A stretch of 64,000 nt of DNA, from contig NZ_CP059576.1 of assembly GCF_014109825.1 (NCBI RefSeq), forward strand, positions 1,163,001-1,227,000, read 5' to 3'. The notes under the pieces are model-generated. The model saw nothing but the letters and a program-made list of their open reading frames with translations, had not been told where the DNA came from and did no database searches. Positions 52,501 to 62,274 of the stretch are shown here, in pieces. Position 1 is the stretch's first letter. Every line of letters starts with the position of its first letter. This stretch comes from Legionella sp. PC997 (GTDB lineage Bacteria; Pseudomonadota; Gammaproteobacteria; Legionellales; Legionellaceae). The translations under genes and the position numbers were made by a program.

Positions 52501-55500
52501 ATGAAACTCATTGGTTATGTAAAAACACCATTTTTAGGCTTATTAACTTGTGCTACTTTATTACTCACACATAATGCTATTGCATTCAACACGCCTTCTT
52601 CTACTAATGATAACTTAACATCTGAGGATAATTCTTTAAATATAAAAAACCTGTTGTTAGAAAAAGCTCTTTTTGAAGAACTAAATAATAAATATGATTT
52701 AATGAAACAAACCCTTGAACGTTTAGAACTAATAGCACCCAACGATCCTGAAGTTATCTCTGCTCAGATTAGGCTAGCCGTAAAAGAGGGCAATCTAACC
52801 CGGGCAAAAATACTTTTAAAAAAATTAAAGGCACTTGTTCCTGATACACTTCTTTACAGAAATGCTCTAACAATAATTACTCTGACTCAACCTGCCGAAA
52901 ATCAAAAATTACAAAAAGCGCGTCTATTAGTCATAGCTAAGCAATACATTCAAGCGAAACAACAATATGATGAACTATTTCACAATAATATTCCCACACC
53001 CCAATTAACTGCTGAATATTGGATGGCCGTATCACAAATTCCAGAATATGAAGATACTGCATTGAGACAATTAAACACTTTATACTTATTTTTACAGACC
53101 CGTCATATTATTTCACCTGGTGTTCAAACAGCTAATTGGATAACTCTGATGAAAAAAAGATTATCCCAATTATTCGTTTACCATGGAGATAAATTGGTAA
53201 AATTGGGTAAATTTGATGAGGCTGAAAACGAATTTATTCAGGCTCAACACCTTGATAATCAAAACAAAAAAGCTTGGTCTGGGTTGGGAGATGTAGCTAC
53301 TGAAAAAAATAATTTTAAAGAAGCAGAAGCGAATTATAAACACGCTTTATCAATCGACCCCACATTTCTAGATGCGATTTCGGGTATGGCGAGTATGTAT
53401 AAACGCCAATCACCACAAAAAGCGCTTACCTATTTGAAAAGTACCCCCCCGGAAGTGCAAGGCAAACTTCAATATATAGAAAATAATTTAGAAGGCTCTA
53501 TAGTCCAGAAAGAAGCAGAGCAATATGCCGAACATAACCAATGGGCACAGGCTGTAAAAAAATATCAACAAGCTAAAAAACTCGCTCCTGATGATGTATG
53601 GTTAAACTTCCGTTTGGGCATTGCTTTATATAAGTCAGCTAGAATAAAAGAAGCCGATGCTCTATTTAAACAACTTCAGGCAAAACAACCTTCAAATCCA
53701 GATCAAATCTATGCTTATGCGCTTTATCTAAGTACTATAAAAAAAGAAGACGTACTCGCTTTAAAAAAAATGAATACACTTCCAAAAGAAAAATGGACTT
53801 CAGGAATGCTGAAATTTGTACATGGATTGCAAAGTTCATTGGCACAGAAAGAAGGGGAATACTATGCAGAACATGATCAACTACTAAAAGCGGCAGACAA
53901 ATATCGTCAGGCGAAAAAATTAGATCCAGACAATATATGGCTAAATTTTCATTTAGCTCAAATTTTATATAAATTATCTAAAGAAAAGGAAGCGGATAAT
54001 GTATTCAAACAACTTGAGGCAAAACACCCTTCAAATCCTGAGTTAATTTACGCTTATGCACTTTACTTAAGCATGAAAAATCAAAATGAACTTGCTTTAA
54101 AAAAGATGAATACACTTCCAAAAAGAAAATGGAATGCAGACATGCGTCAGTTTGTACAACGATTACAAATTGAGTTGATCTTAGCATTTGCCCAACAGTT
54201 ACGGGATAAAGGGGATAAGGTAGGGGCAAATGCTTACCTAAAACAAGCACCAGAGAATGATACTATTTTAATGAAATTGGCTGATTGGGCTAGAGAAGAT
54301 GAACAATACAATGAAGCGTTGATTTATTATAAAAAAGTACAGGCTAGAAACTCGCACAATATTGATGCCCTTTTAGGTGAAATTGAGGTATTAATCGCAG
54401 CACGGCAGTTGGATGCCGCACGACAACTTTTACATAATCAACGACTTAATCAACAAAAAGATGTAAATATTAATAGACGAATAGCAAATAGTTGGGGGGA
54501 TGTGGGTGACCTCAAAAAAGCATATTCCCAATTTCAACAATTAAAACAGCAAGTGAATAGGAAGAAGCCAAGTCCTGATAATGCGATGCTCTTCCGAGAC
54601 GCTGCAAGGCTAGAACGCAAAGTAAAAGCATTTAAACAAGCTCAAAATGATTATCGGGAGGCAATGGTCCAGAGCCAGATTACCTCGATACTCCCAACAG
54701 ATAATCTTGCCTACACGTATTTAACCCGTAATAACCCTGCAGATGATTGGATCAAAAGCAGTATCCGGGGAGAAGCTGCTACGCTGTATCACGAATTAGA
54801 AACTACGGTAACACTTGATTTTGATTATTGGAGTTTGACTGGAACTCGTGGTGAAGGTCAAATAAATGCTCAAGATGAGGTCTTACATGCAACTAGACAT
54901 TTATTTGGGGGGCAGGCTTTTTTTAGAAGCGATTTTGTCACATATAGTGCAGGGACATTCCATACTACTAATGGAGTATATTTTAGTAACTTTGGGACGT
55001 GTTCTACAGGCTGCGATACGGGTGTATCCCAAATAGCTAAAGGAGATAGTGTTGCCGCAGGATGGCAAAATGAACATTGGGTAATGGATCTGGGTGAAAC
55101 CCCGATTGGTTTTTATGTTGTTAATCCCGTGGGTAGTTTAAGTTACCGGAGTTCTCTACATCATATTGGATGGCAGCTAGGGATCGCTCGACGTCCTGTC
55201 ACGAGCTCTCTATTATCTTTTGCAGGCGCTAAAGATCCGAATACAGGAACAGTCTGGGGTGGCGTTGTCTCTAATAATGTTAATTTATCGTTGGGGTATG
55301 ATCGAGGAAAGTCTTACGGACTTTGGTCTTATATTACTGCGGGTGTCTTAACTGGAAAAAATGTCCCCTCAAATCAGCGTGTTATAACACTTGAAGGTTA
55401 TTATTATAGATTAGTGAATAAAGTAAATCGGATTGCCACAGTGGGACTTATGAATATGAATTGGTTTTCTCAAAAAAATCTAAATTTTTATTCACTGGGC

Positions 55501-55905
55501 CAAGGTGGGTATTACAGTCCACAGAGCTTTGTTGGGTTTTACATCCCTGTTGCGTATCGCCAACGTACACAAAACTGGTCGTTTGAATTGGGAGGATCCG
55601 GTGCTTGGTCAGTCGCCACAGTGGCATCAAGTCCATTTTATCCCATACCAAGTCTTGTCCGAAACATAGAAACTTCCTCAGACTATACTGGAAGTACCAC
55701 CGCTGGTTATGGATACTCAATAAATGCTTTAATTGAATATCGCTTAAGTAATCATATTATTTTAGGCGCAAATTTGGATTATCAACAATCTACAGATTAT
55801 GCGCCAAGTCATGCCTCGATTTACCTTCGATATTCTTTGGAGGGTTGGCAAGGTGATATGAATATGCCCATTAATCCTATGATCCGATACGCTGAATTTA
55901 GGTAG
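52501..55905 (+). CDS. bcsC: Cellulose synthase outer-membrane export subunit BcsC
   Basis: BcsC exports the glucan across the outer membrane: periplasmic TPR superhelix followed by a 16-strand beta-barrel. The 1134-aa product has a signal peptide (LGLLTCATLLLTHNAIAF), TPR repeats from about residue 40 to 740 (typical FDEAENEFIQAQHLDNQNKKAWSGLGDVATEKNNFKEAEANYKHALSIDP), and a C-terminal barrel region (about 780-1134) with conserved BcsC_C features such as DFDYWSLTGTRGEGQINAQDE, ETPIGFYVVNPVGSLSYRSSL and WGGVVSNNVNLSLGYDRG. Residues 332-444 and 445-556 are a tandem duplication. It converges on bcsG with six bases between the stops. Confidence 0.9.
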   Translation: MKLIGYVKTPFLGLLTCATLLLTHNAIAFNTPSSTNDNLTSEDNSLNIKNLLLEKALFEELNNKYDLMKQTLERLELIAPNDPEVISAQIRLAVKEGNLTRAKILLKKLKALVPDTLLYRNALTIITLTQPAENQKLQKARLLVIAKQYIQAKQQYDELFHNNIPTPQLTAEYWMAVSQIPEYEDTALRQLNTLYLFLQTRHIISPGVQTANWITLMKKRLSQLFVYHGDKLVKLGKFDEAENEFIQAQHLDNQNKKAWSGLGDVATEKNNFKEAEANYKHALSIDPTFLDAISGMASMYKRQSPQKALTYLKSTPPEVQGKLQYIENNLEGSIVQKEAEQYAEHNQWAQAVKKYQQAKKLAPDDVWLNFRLGIALYKSARIKEADALFKQLQAKQPSNPDQIYAYALYLSTIKKEDVLALKKMNTLPKEKWTSGMLKFVHGLQSSLAQKEGEYYAEHDQLLKAADKYRQAKKLDPDNIWLNFHLAQILYKLSKEKEADNVFKQLEAKHPSNPELIYAYALYLSMKNQNELALKKMNTLPKRKWNADMRQFVQRLQIELILAFAQQLRDKGDKVGANAYLKQAPENDTILMKLADWAREDEQYNEALIYYKKVQARNSHNIDALLGEIEVLIAARQLDAARQLLHNQRLNQQKDVNINRRIANSWGDVGDLKKAYSQFQQLKQQVNRKKPSPDNAMLFRDAARLERKVKAFKQAQNDYREAMVQSQITSILPTDNLAYTYLTRNNPADDWIKSSIRGEAATLYHELETTVTLDFDYWSLTGTRGEGQINAQDEVLHATRHLFGGQAFFRSDFVTYSAGTFHTTNGVYFSNFGTCSTGCDTGVSQIAKGDSVAAGWQNEHWVMDLGETPIGFYVVNPVGSLSYRSSLHHIGWQLGIARRPVTSSLLSFAGAKDPNTGTVWGGVVSNNVNLSLGYDRGKSYGLWSYITAGVLTGKNVPSNQRVITLEGYYYRLVNKVNRIATVGLMNMNWFSQKNLNFYSLGQGGYYSPQSFVGFYIPVAYRQRTQNWSFELGGSGAWSVATVASSPFYPIPSLVRNIETSSDYTGSTTAGYGYSINALIEYRLSNHIILGANLDYQQSTDYAPSHASIYLRYSLEGWQGDMNMPINPMIRYAEFR
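53494..54168 (+). repeat. Tandem duplication inside bcsC
   Basis: Two adjacent blocks of 113 and 112 codons (residues 332-444 and 445-556) align throughout: QKEAEQYAEH with QKEGEYYAEH, KKYQQAKKLAPDDVWLNF with DKYRQAKKLDPDNIWLNF, ADALFKQLQAKQPSNP with ADNVFKQLEAKHPSNP, and LALKKMNTLPKEKW with LALKKMNTLPKRKW. Each block carries about three TPR units. Confidence 0.85.
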
Positions 55906-55911
55906 GATACC

Positions 55912-57537
55912 CTAATTATAGGGTATCCAGTTTGCTTCTTTGCTTAAAAGAATATAATAATGTCCGCGATATTTCATCACAGTAACTACACCATTATCTG
56001 AGACCATAGGTGTTTGAGGTAAATTTTGTATGAGCTTTTGCCAATCAATTGTTGTTTGATTAAAAATTCCTCCATCAACCACTCGCGATATTAATTCCGA
56101 TAAGGCCAAATAACTACTTGGAGCCTCAATTAAAATAGGGTCAGTATGAACTGCTTTCATACCAATAAATTTAATTCCCGCTGGTATATGAGTTACATTA
56201 GGAGAGGGGATATCCCTTAAACCAGGTATTTGTAATTTGTCGCCGGTAAGGTTGTTACCATGTTCTGAAACCATGATTACCATTACTTTTCGACCGGATT
56301 GTTCTAAACGACGAAATAAATCATCCACGTCAGTAAATAATTCTACTACTTTTACTTTATAAGGAATCACTTTATTATCATTTAAAGAGCGAGCCCCATC
56401 GTGTAGTGCCAATATATTAAAAAAAGTAAAACTACGATCTACTTTCGATTGAACCAAGTTGTTAAACCAACGATTTAAAAGTTGGGAATCATTATAAATG
56501 GGTTCATTATCAAAAGATTTTTCCTGTAGGCTAATACCTGCTTGTGACAACAAAGGAGCATTCTTTAAACCTCCATATTCTTGTATGTCCTCTAAAAAAT
56601 GCGCAAATTCGCCTGAGTTATCTAAAACCACTTGTGGAGAGAATCCAAGTTTAGCCAAATTATCTGATAGGTAACATTGAGACTCTACAGGAGTATAAAG
56701 CGCAGACTCAGGTGTTTGACCACAAGAGGAACGTAATAATCGAATTGCTGATGGGGCACTGTACGTAGCGACAGAGTTAAAATTTTTAAACAAAATATCA
56801 AATTTACTCCATAAAGGGTCATTTTCTAAATGAACAGCCTCTATATCAGTCCATCCTAACGAACATATCTGCAAGATTAAAATATCGAAAGGTTGGGCAT
56901 CTGCCGATAATTCATTAGGGAATGCCGTGTGTAGGTTTTTTTGTTCTTTATAGAATTGACTTAAATATTTATTTAATTCTTCATCAGTAGGGGGGGCATT
57001 ACTATTAGGTGTCGATTTTGAATCTGTCGTAGTTGTATTATCAACAACTACTTCTTGGTTTTTTTTCATGAAAGTAAATAAAAAAGAAGGGTTTATAATG
57101 CTGGTGATCATTAAGCCTAGTAGGATCACGACTGTAAAAACAGTCATTTTTACCCATTTTGAGATTAATAAATAAGCAACCAATAATAACAAAGCAGCGC
57201 CTATCATGTACCAATTGATAAAGCGATTGAGGAGTTCGAGAAGATAATCCGGTGTGAATTCAAGTAGGTTTTCACCTTGCGAAAGGATGGATTGGATGCC
57301 TGGCAACCAGGTATCATGATAGAACAAAACAAAACCAATAGGAATAGCGATGTAATTCCTATAGCGATGAAGTTTCAAAGAAGGAAGAGGGAACAGTAGA
57401 AATACTAAAAACAGGAAGTTATAAAAGGGATGAAAATTAAGATACCCATACCATAATAGAGCAAACTTAACTATAAAATAATAATTCCATAGGCCTAATC
57501 CTCTCCAATGATTCATTCTTTGTTTCAATGAGTTCAT
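55912..57537 (-). CDS. bcsG: Cellulose phosphoethanolamine transferase BcsG
   Basis: BcsG transfers phosphoethanolamine from phosphatidylethanolamine to nascent cellulose. The 541-aa protein has about four or five membrane helices up to residue 150, a linker, then a periplasmic alkaline-phosphatase-like domain. From memory of E. coli BcsG, the zinc ligand Cys243 corresponds to Cys225 (QICSLGWTDIEA), the nucleophile Ser278 to Ser260 (TYSAPSAIRLLRSSCGQ), His396 to His379 (NILALHDG), and Glu442-His443 to Glu425-His426 (VSEHGNNLTGDK). The spacings agree within one residue, so activity is expected. RDIPSPNVTHIPAGIKFIG is also conserved. It is on the opposite strand from the bcs genes around it. 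Confidence 0.92.
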   Translation of the reverse strand: MNSLKQRMNHWRGLGLWNYYFIVKFALLWYGYLNFHPFYNFLFLVFLLFPLPSLKLHRYRNYIAIPIGFVLFYHDTWLPGIQSILSQGENLLEFTPDYLLELLNRFINWYMIGAALLLLVAYLLISKWVKMTVFTVVILLGLMITSIINPSFLFTFMKKNQEVVVDNTTTTDSKSTPNSNAPPTDEELNKYLSQFYKEQKNLHTAFPNELSADAQPFDILILQICSLGWTDIEAVHLENDPLWSKFDILFKNFNSVATYSAPSAIRLLRSSCGQTPESALYTPVESQCYLSDNLAKLGFSPQVVLDNSGEFAHFLEDIQEYGGLKNAPLLSQAGISLQEKSFDNEPIYNDSQLLNRWFNNLVQSKVDRSFTFFNILALHDGARSLNDNKVIPYKVKVVELFTDVDDLFRRLEQSGRKVMVIMVSEHGNNLTGDKLQIPGLRDIPSPNVTHIPAGIKFIGMKAVHTDPILIEAPSSYLALSELISRVVDGGIFNQTTIDWQKLIQNLPQTPMVSDNGVVTVMKYRGHYYILLSKEANWIPYN

Positions 57538-57835
57538 AATACTCCTATAAAATATTAAGCAGCTGAGATGGGCTGGATTTTTTCAGCTTATAGTCTTATT
57601 ATTAACTTAATAGATACAAATAGTTAATATTATTTCTTCCTATACGACAAAAGTTTAAGTATGTCTCGTGAAAGTAAAATATAATCTCATATATAGAAGC
57701 ATTATATCATCTATGAACATATCAACGACTGACTACCATTATTAAAACATAAGTTTTCTATTGAAATACGGTGCAAATCAGTTGTGTACAAGGAAAGTGT
57801 AGTATGAAAAATGGTCGTGTACAGAGTGTGATTTT
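57538..57835. promoter_or_regulatory. Divergent bcsG/bcsA regulatory region
   Basis: The 298 bases between the starts of bcsG and bcsA must hold both promoters. A TATAAT at 57680-57685 could be a -10 for bcsA but no good -35 precedes it. Two copies of GTGTACA (57784-57790 and 57817-57823) lie close to the bcsA start, 33 bases apart. Confidence 0.5.
57784..57823 (+). promoter_or_regulatory. Paired TGTACA sites before bcsA
   Basis: The heptamer GTGTACA occurs at 57784-57790 and 57817-57823, exactly 33 bases (about three helical turns) apart. Both are followed by similar AG-GTG runs. The core TGTACA is a palindrome. The second copy ends 12 bases before the bcsA ATG, so a bound protein could block or aid expression. 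No known regulator is implied. Confidence 0.35.
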
Positions 57836-59950
57836 ATGGATATAACAAACTCCGGTTTCAAGAAAACCCGAAATCATATCATTATTTCTCTTTCACTCTT
57901 AATAACGACGTATTACATAATTTGGCGGGCGACCACCTTTAATCCTGATGCTTTGGTATTTTCGGTATTGCTTTATGCCGCCGAGGTATACGGTTGGCTT
58001 GCCGCGCTTCTCTTTTATTTTAGTATTTGGAATCCAACTAATAGACAATCCATTCCACCTAAACCCGGCCTCAAAGTAGATGTCTTTATCCCCACATTAA
58101 ATGAGTCTACAGAAATATTAAGAAAAACTATCCTGGGATGTATCAACATTGCCTATCCTCATAAAACATATTTATTGGATGATGGGAATCGAGCAGAAGT
58201 TAAAGCCTTGGCCGAGGAAATGGGGTGTAACTATATCGCCAGACCTCATCATACTCATGCTAAAGCGGGTAATCTTAACTATGCACTTACTCAGACTGAA
58301 GGGGATTTTATTGCCATATTTGATGCTGATCATGTACCGCAAGTGAATTTTTTAGATAAATTACTTGGATATTTTAATGATGATCAGGTTGCTTTTGTTC
58401 AATCTCCCCAAGATTTTTACAATATCGATTCATTTTCTCATAGGATTATGAAGAATGATAAATTGTGGTCAGAACAAGCCTTATTTCATCATGTAATTCA
58501 GCCTGGAAAAGACCATTGGAATGCCGCTTTTTTTTGTGGAACTTGCGGTATTATGAGAAGAGCTGCCCTAATGGAGATAGGGGGGTTCGCGACTGAAACA
58601 GTTACCGAAGATTTACATACTTCCATGAAATTGCATTCAAGAAAATGGAAATCTGTATACCATAATGAAAGCCTAGCCTACGGCATAGCCCCCTCTACTT
58701 TAGGACCGTACTTAAAACAATGGACGCGATGGGGACAGGGGGCTATGCAAATCTATCGTTTAGAAAACCCTCTGTTTAATAACCAATTGACCATAAGCCA
58801 AAGAATCGCCTATTTGCCCAGCATGCTCACCTATATGACTGGCTTGCAAAAATTAATTTTTTATTTCGCGCCTATCGTCGTTTTATTTACGGGCATAGCA
58901 CCCATAAAAGCCATAAATGTTGAATTCCTCATGAGATTTATTCCCTATCTCGTTTTTTCACTTCTTGCGTTTAAAGTTTCATGTCCTCGCTATAGCCTAT
59001 TATTACAAGAACAATATGATGTACTTAAGTATTTGGTTTTTCTCAAGTCATTGCGGGGTATTGTACGAAGAAATATTCCCTTTGTAACTACCCAAAAATC
59101 AAACAATCAGGCAGCTAAAAGTAGTATGCTTCTAGCACAATTAATTATTCCAATTTTTAGTGTAATAAGTATTATCTATGCCGTTTTAAATTTAGAGAGT
59201 GTTTTTGCTAGAAGCCCATTAATTCTTTATACTGCTATATTTTGGACCTGTTACAACAGTTTCCTTTCCTTAACAGCTACTAAATTTGCCCTATCAAAAA
59301 GTGAGAAAAGAGAAAATTTCAGATTTCCTACCATAACTCCTGCGTTAGTATCTAATAAACCTTCTAGAAGAGACATAGCCATTTTAACTGACCTACATGA
59401 AATGGGAGCATCTATGTTTTGTTTTACAGAACTGGATAAAGACCAAATCCTAAAGTTAAGAGTTTTCTTAGGTAAGGAATATGTTGATATAAAAATACAG
59501 ATTATGAATAAAGAACACTACGATTTAACTGAGACAAAAATATATAGTTATGGAGTGAAATTTATATCTGAAACGAATGCAGACAAGAACAAGATCATCG
59601 CTTATAATTTTCTCTACAATATACAGGCGATGTTTGAAAACCCACGCTTATCTAAAAAATACGATAATCTCAATTACTTATTTAGTAAGCCTTTAAACTT
59701 AATTTCATTTAATCTATTTGGTTTTTACAGTTTTAATGAAAACGATATGAGGCCTTTTTATATTGTTAAAATAGAAGACAATAATAAAATGCAATTATTT
59801 ATTTATCAGCCCAATGAACATTCCAAAGCGATATTTCAATTTTTTACTAATCACGGCATAATATTATATACTGGTAAAATTATCAGTAAAGAACCTAAGT
59901 TGTTGAATAATCACAATGGATTTTTAATTTCGGTTGTTTTAGAGACTTAG
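57836..59950 (+). CDS. bcsA: Cellulose synthase catalytic subunit BcsA (c-di-GMP-binding PilZ domain)
   Basis: BcsA is the processive GT2 enzyme that polymerises UDP-glucose to beta-1,4-glucan and threads it through the inner membrane. The 704-aa product has N-terminal helices (about residues 12-65), then the GT domain: Asp115/Asp116 (LLDDGN), DADH at 163-166, Thr257-Glu-Asp259 (TVTEDLH) and QWTRW at 295-299 (the Q-x-x-RW motif). Further membrane helices follow, then a PilZ domain with Arg492/Arg496 (RENFR) and DLHEMG at 519-524. The second PilZ motif is DxHxxG rather than DxSxxG. ATG 57836 has only a weak ribosome binding site. bcsB follows after 50 bases. Confidence 0.94.
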   Translation: MDITNSGFKKTRNHIIISLSLLITTYYIIWRATTFNPDALVFSVLLYAAEVYGWLAALLFYFSIWNPTNRQSIPPKPGLKVDVFIPTLNESTEILRKTILGCINIAYPHKTYLLDDGNRAEVKALAEEMGCNYIARPHHTHAKAGNLNYALTQTEGDFIAIFDADHVPQVNFLDKLLGYFNDDQVAFVQSPQDFYNIDSFSHRIMKNDKLWSEQALFHHVIQPGKDHWNAAFFCGTCGIMRRAALMEIGGFATETVTEDLHTSMKLHSRKWKSVYHNESLAYGIAPSTLGPYLKQWTRWGQGAMQIYRLENPLFNNQLTISQRIAYLPSMLTYMTGLQKLIFYFAPIVVLFTGIAPIKAINVEFLMRFIPYLVFSLLAFKVSCPRYSLLLQEQYDVLKYLVFLKSLRGIVRRNIPFVTTQKSNNQAAKSSMLLAQLIIPIFSVISIIYAVLNLESVFARSPLILYTAIFWTCYNSFLSLTATKFALSKSEKRENFRFPTITPALVSNKPSRRDIAILTDLHEMGASMFCFTELDKDQILKLRVFLGKEYVDIKIQIMNKEHYDLTETKIYSYGVKFISETNADKNKIIAYNFLYNIQAMFENPRLSKKYDNLNYLFSKPLNLISFNLFGFYSFNENDMRPFYIVKIEDNNKMQLFIYQPNEHSKAIFQFFTNHGIILYTGKIISKEPKLLNNHNGFLISVVLET

Positions 59951-60000
59951 ACGTTAAACAGATCAATCCATTCTTAAGAGCGGTTAAAAAGGAAGTTAAT

Positions 60001-62238
60001 ATGTTTCGGAGAATGATGTTATTAGTGTTATTAGGTAGCGCCTTCCTAGTAGAAGCTAGTCCTCTTTTGCCTGCACAATCTAATCCAATCAAACCTTCTT
60101 TTGCTAAGCCTTCCTCCGAAATACGAAAGATTTTTTTAAAAAATGCAGCAACCCCAAAAAATGCTATTGCGCTCAAAGGAATGCAACCAATCCAATCCGT
60201 TTTTTTTACGTTACGAAAGGATAAAATCGTTACTGGGGCAGTATTAAAACTACACTTTACTCCTTCACCTTCATTAATTCCGATACAGTCTCAATTAAAA
60301 ATTTATCTTAATGACGAATTAGCGGGTTTGATTACCATTACTGCCAACCATTTAGGAAAATCTAATTATGTAGAAATTCCATTAGATCCCCGTTATTTTG
60401 CTGATCGTAACCAATTAAAATTTGAATTTATCGGCCATTATCAGGCGGTATGTGAGTATCTCGGAAGCACTACGTTATGGTTAGATCTCAGTCAGACCAG
60501 CTTTCTTGAACTTACACTAAATACACTACAATTAGATAATGACTTGTCTCATTTCCCTATACCATTTTTTGATCCGCTTGATGAAGATCCTTTAAGATTA
60601 CCCATTGTATTTGCCAACCAACCGAGTTTAGTACAACAACGTGCTGCGGCTATTTTGACCTCATGGTTTGGTAGTTTATCGCTTTGGCGTGGGCAGTCTT
60701 TTTCTGTACTTTTAAATCAATTACCACAGCAAAATGCCATTGTGCTTGCAACAAATAATGAACATCCAGATTTTCTAAAAAGTCATGCTCCAGTGAATGC
60801 CCCAACTATAGAAATGATGAGCCATCCCGATAATCCAGCTATAAAGCTATTGCTTATACTAGGTCGTGATGATAACGATTTAATAAAGGCAGTTAAAGGA
60901 ATAGCCCAAGGTAATGTATTATTTCATGGTACGAGCGTGACTATTGATAAAGTAGAAACAGTAAATGCTCGGAAACCTTACGATGCACCAAATTGGGTGC
61001 GCACAGACAAACCGGTCACCTTCACCGAACTTCAACAATACAAAGGACAACTTCAATCATCTGGGTTCTCTTTGTCTCCAATTCTAATCAATTTTAATAT
61101 CCCTCCAGATTTATATATACCCACTAATTCAGGGATTCCATTAGAATTAAAATATCAATACACACCGGCACCTGCTGTGGGGAACTCGCATCTCACTATT
61201 AGCGTGAATGATATGTTTGTTAAAAGTTATTCCTTATCTAAAACAGGTAAGCAAGAGTCACAAAATGCGCAACTCTCCAATCTATTTGGGCTATTACATA
61301 GCGATACAAAATTTGACATCCCCTTATATGCGGTAAAAGTGAATAATCAAATGAGTTTCTTTTTTGACTATGCGGCCTCTATTGGGGGAGGAACAATGAG
61401 TGGGCATTGTGAATCGCATAACATAGTTACTAATAATGCAATAATTAGGGAAACCTCAAATATAGATTTGTCACATTTTTATCATTATATTGAGATGCCT
61501 AATTTAAATGTTTTTATTAATGGGGGGTTTCCATTTAGCCGTTTAGCTGATTTGTCGGAATCCTGGATACTTATCGATAAAAATCCACAAGCTTCAGAGA
61601 TAGCTACTTTACTCAATGCCTTAGGACTTATTGGCTCACGAACTGGTTATCCAGCTTTATATTTTAATCTAGTTGATGATTGGTCTCTTGTACAAAATAA
61701 AGATGTGGATATTCTGATTATTGGAAAAATTCCTAAAGAAGTTCTTCAGGAAAGTGAATTGAATTTGCTTATCGATAAAACAAGAAGCTTCATTAAGGAA
61801 CCTTTACGTCCAAGTCATTCGCCCGATGTTCCCTTAGAACAATCAAATACCGCAGTAAATAGTATGACGGCCATCACTGCAAATAATTCTATAGCGGGCA
61901 TTGTGGGGGCTCAATCTCCATACTTCAAACAACGCAGTATTATTGCCTTATTAGCTGATAATTCACATGGCTTTGATTTACTTAATTATGCGTTAACCAA
62001 TAAGAAAAAACAGTCCCAAATATTTGGTTCGGTATCAGTAATTCGCGATTCAGGGGTGAATAGTACCCAGGTTGGAGCAATTTATACTGTGGGCAAGTTG
62101 TCTTGGTGGTTAAGTATGAAACTATTTTTTAAAAATCATTTGGTTTTTTTAGCTATTCTTACCATATTAGCCGTGCTAACAGTTACCCTGCAGTTATGGG
62201 ATGCGCTTCCGTTTTTTAGAAAGAACAAGCGAGAATAG
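60001..62238 (+). CDS. bcsB: Cellulose synthase periplasmic subunit BcsB
   Basis: BcsB is periplasmic, anchored by one C-terminal helix, and activates BcsA while guiding the glucan. The 745-aa product has a signal peptide (MFRRMMLLVLLGSAFLVEASP), alternating jelly-roll and flavodoxin-like domains, and a C-terminal membrane helix (HLVFLAILTILAVLTVTLQLWDAL, about 715-735). Family landmarks include AVLKLHFTPSPSLIPIQSQLKIYLNDE, LKFEFIGHYQAVCEYLGSTTLWLDLSQTS and NPHPDN-type segments. The start has AAAAGGAAG at good distance. bcsA upstream and the GH16 gene downstream (36 bases) are probably co-transcribed with it. Confidence 0.93.
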   Translation: MFRRMMLLVLLGSAFLVEASPLLPAQSNPIKPSFAKPSSEIRKIFLKNAATPKNAIALKGMQPIQSVFFTLRKDKIVTGAVLKLHFTPSPSLIPIQSQLKIYLNDELAGLITITANHLGKSNYVEIPLDPRYFADRNQLKFEFIGHYQAVCEYLGSTTLWLDLSQTSFLELTLNTLQLDNDLSHFPIPFFDPLDEDPLRLPIVFANQPSLVQQRAAAILTSWFGSLSLWRGQSFSVLLNQLPQQNAIVLATNNEHPDFLKSHAPVNAPTIEMMSHPDNPAIKLLLILGRDDNDLIKAVKGIAQGNVLFHGTSVTIDKVETVNARKPYDAPNWVRTDKPVTFTELQQYKGQLQSSGFSLSPILINFNIPPDLYIPTNSGIPLELKYQYTPAPAVGNSHLTISVNDMFVKSYSLSKTGKQESQNAQLSNLFGLLHSDTKFDIPLYAVKVNNQMSFFFDYAASIGGGTMSGHCESHNIVTNNAIIRETSNIDLSHFYHYIEMPNLNVFINGGFPFSRLADLSESWILIDKNPQASEIATLLNALGLIGSRTGYPALYFNLVDDWSLVQNKDVDILIIGKIPKEVLQESELNLLIDKTRSFIKEPLRPSHSPDVPLEQSNTAVNSMTAITANNSIAGIVGAQSPYFKQRSIIALLADNSHGFDLLNYALTNKKKQSQIFGSVSVIRDSGVNSTQVGAIYTVGKLSWWLSMKLFFKNHLVFLAILTILAVLTVTLQLWDALPFFRKNKRE

Positions 62239-62274
62239 CTTTTGTGGTCTTAATTATTTTTTGGACTACTCCGG

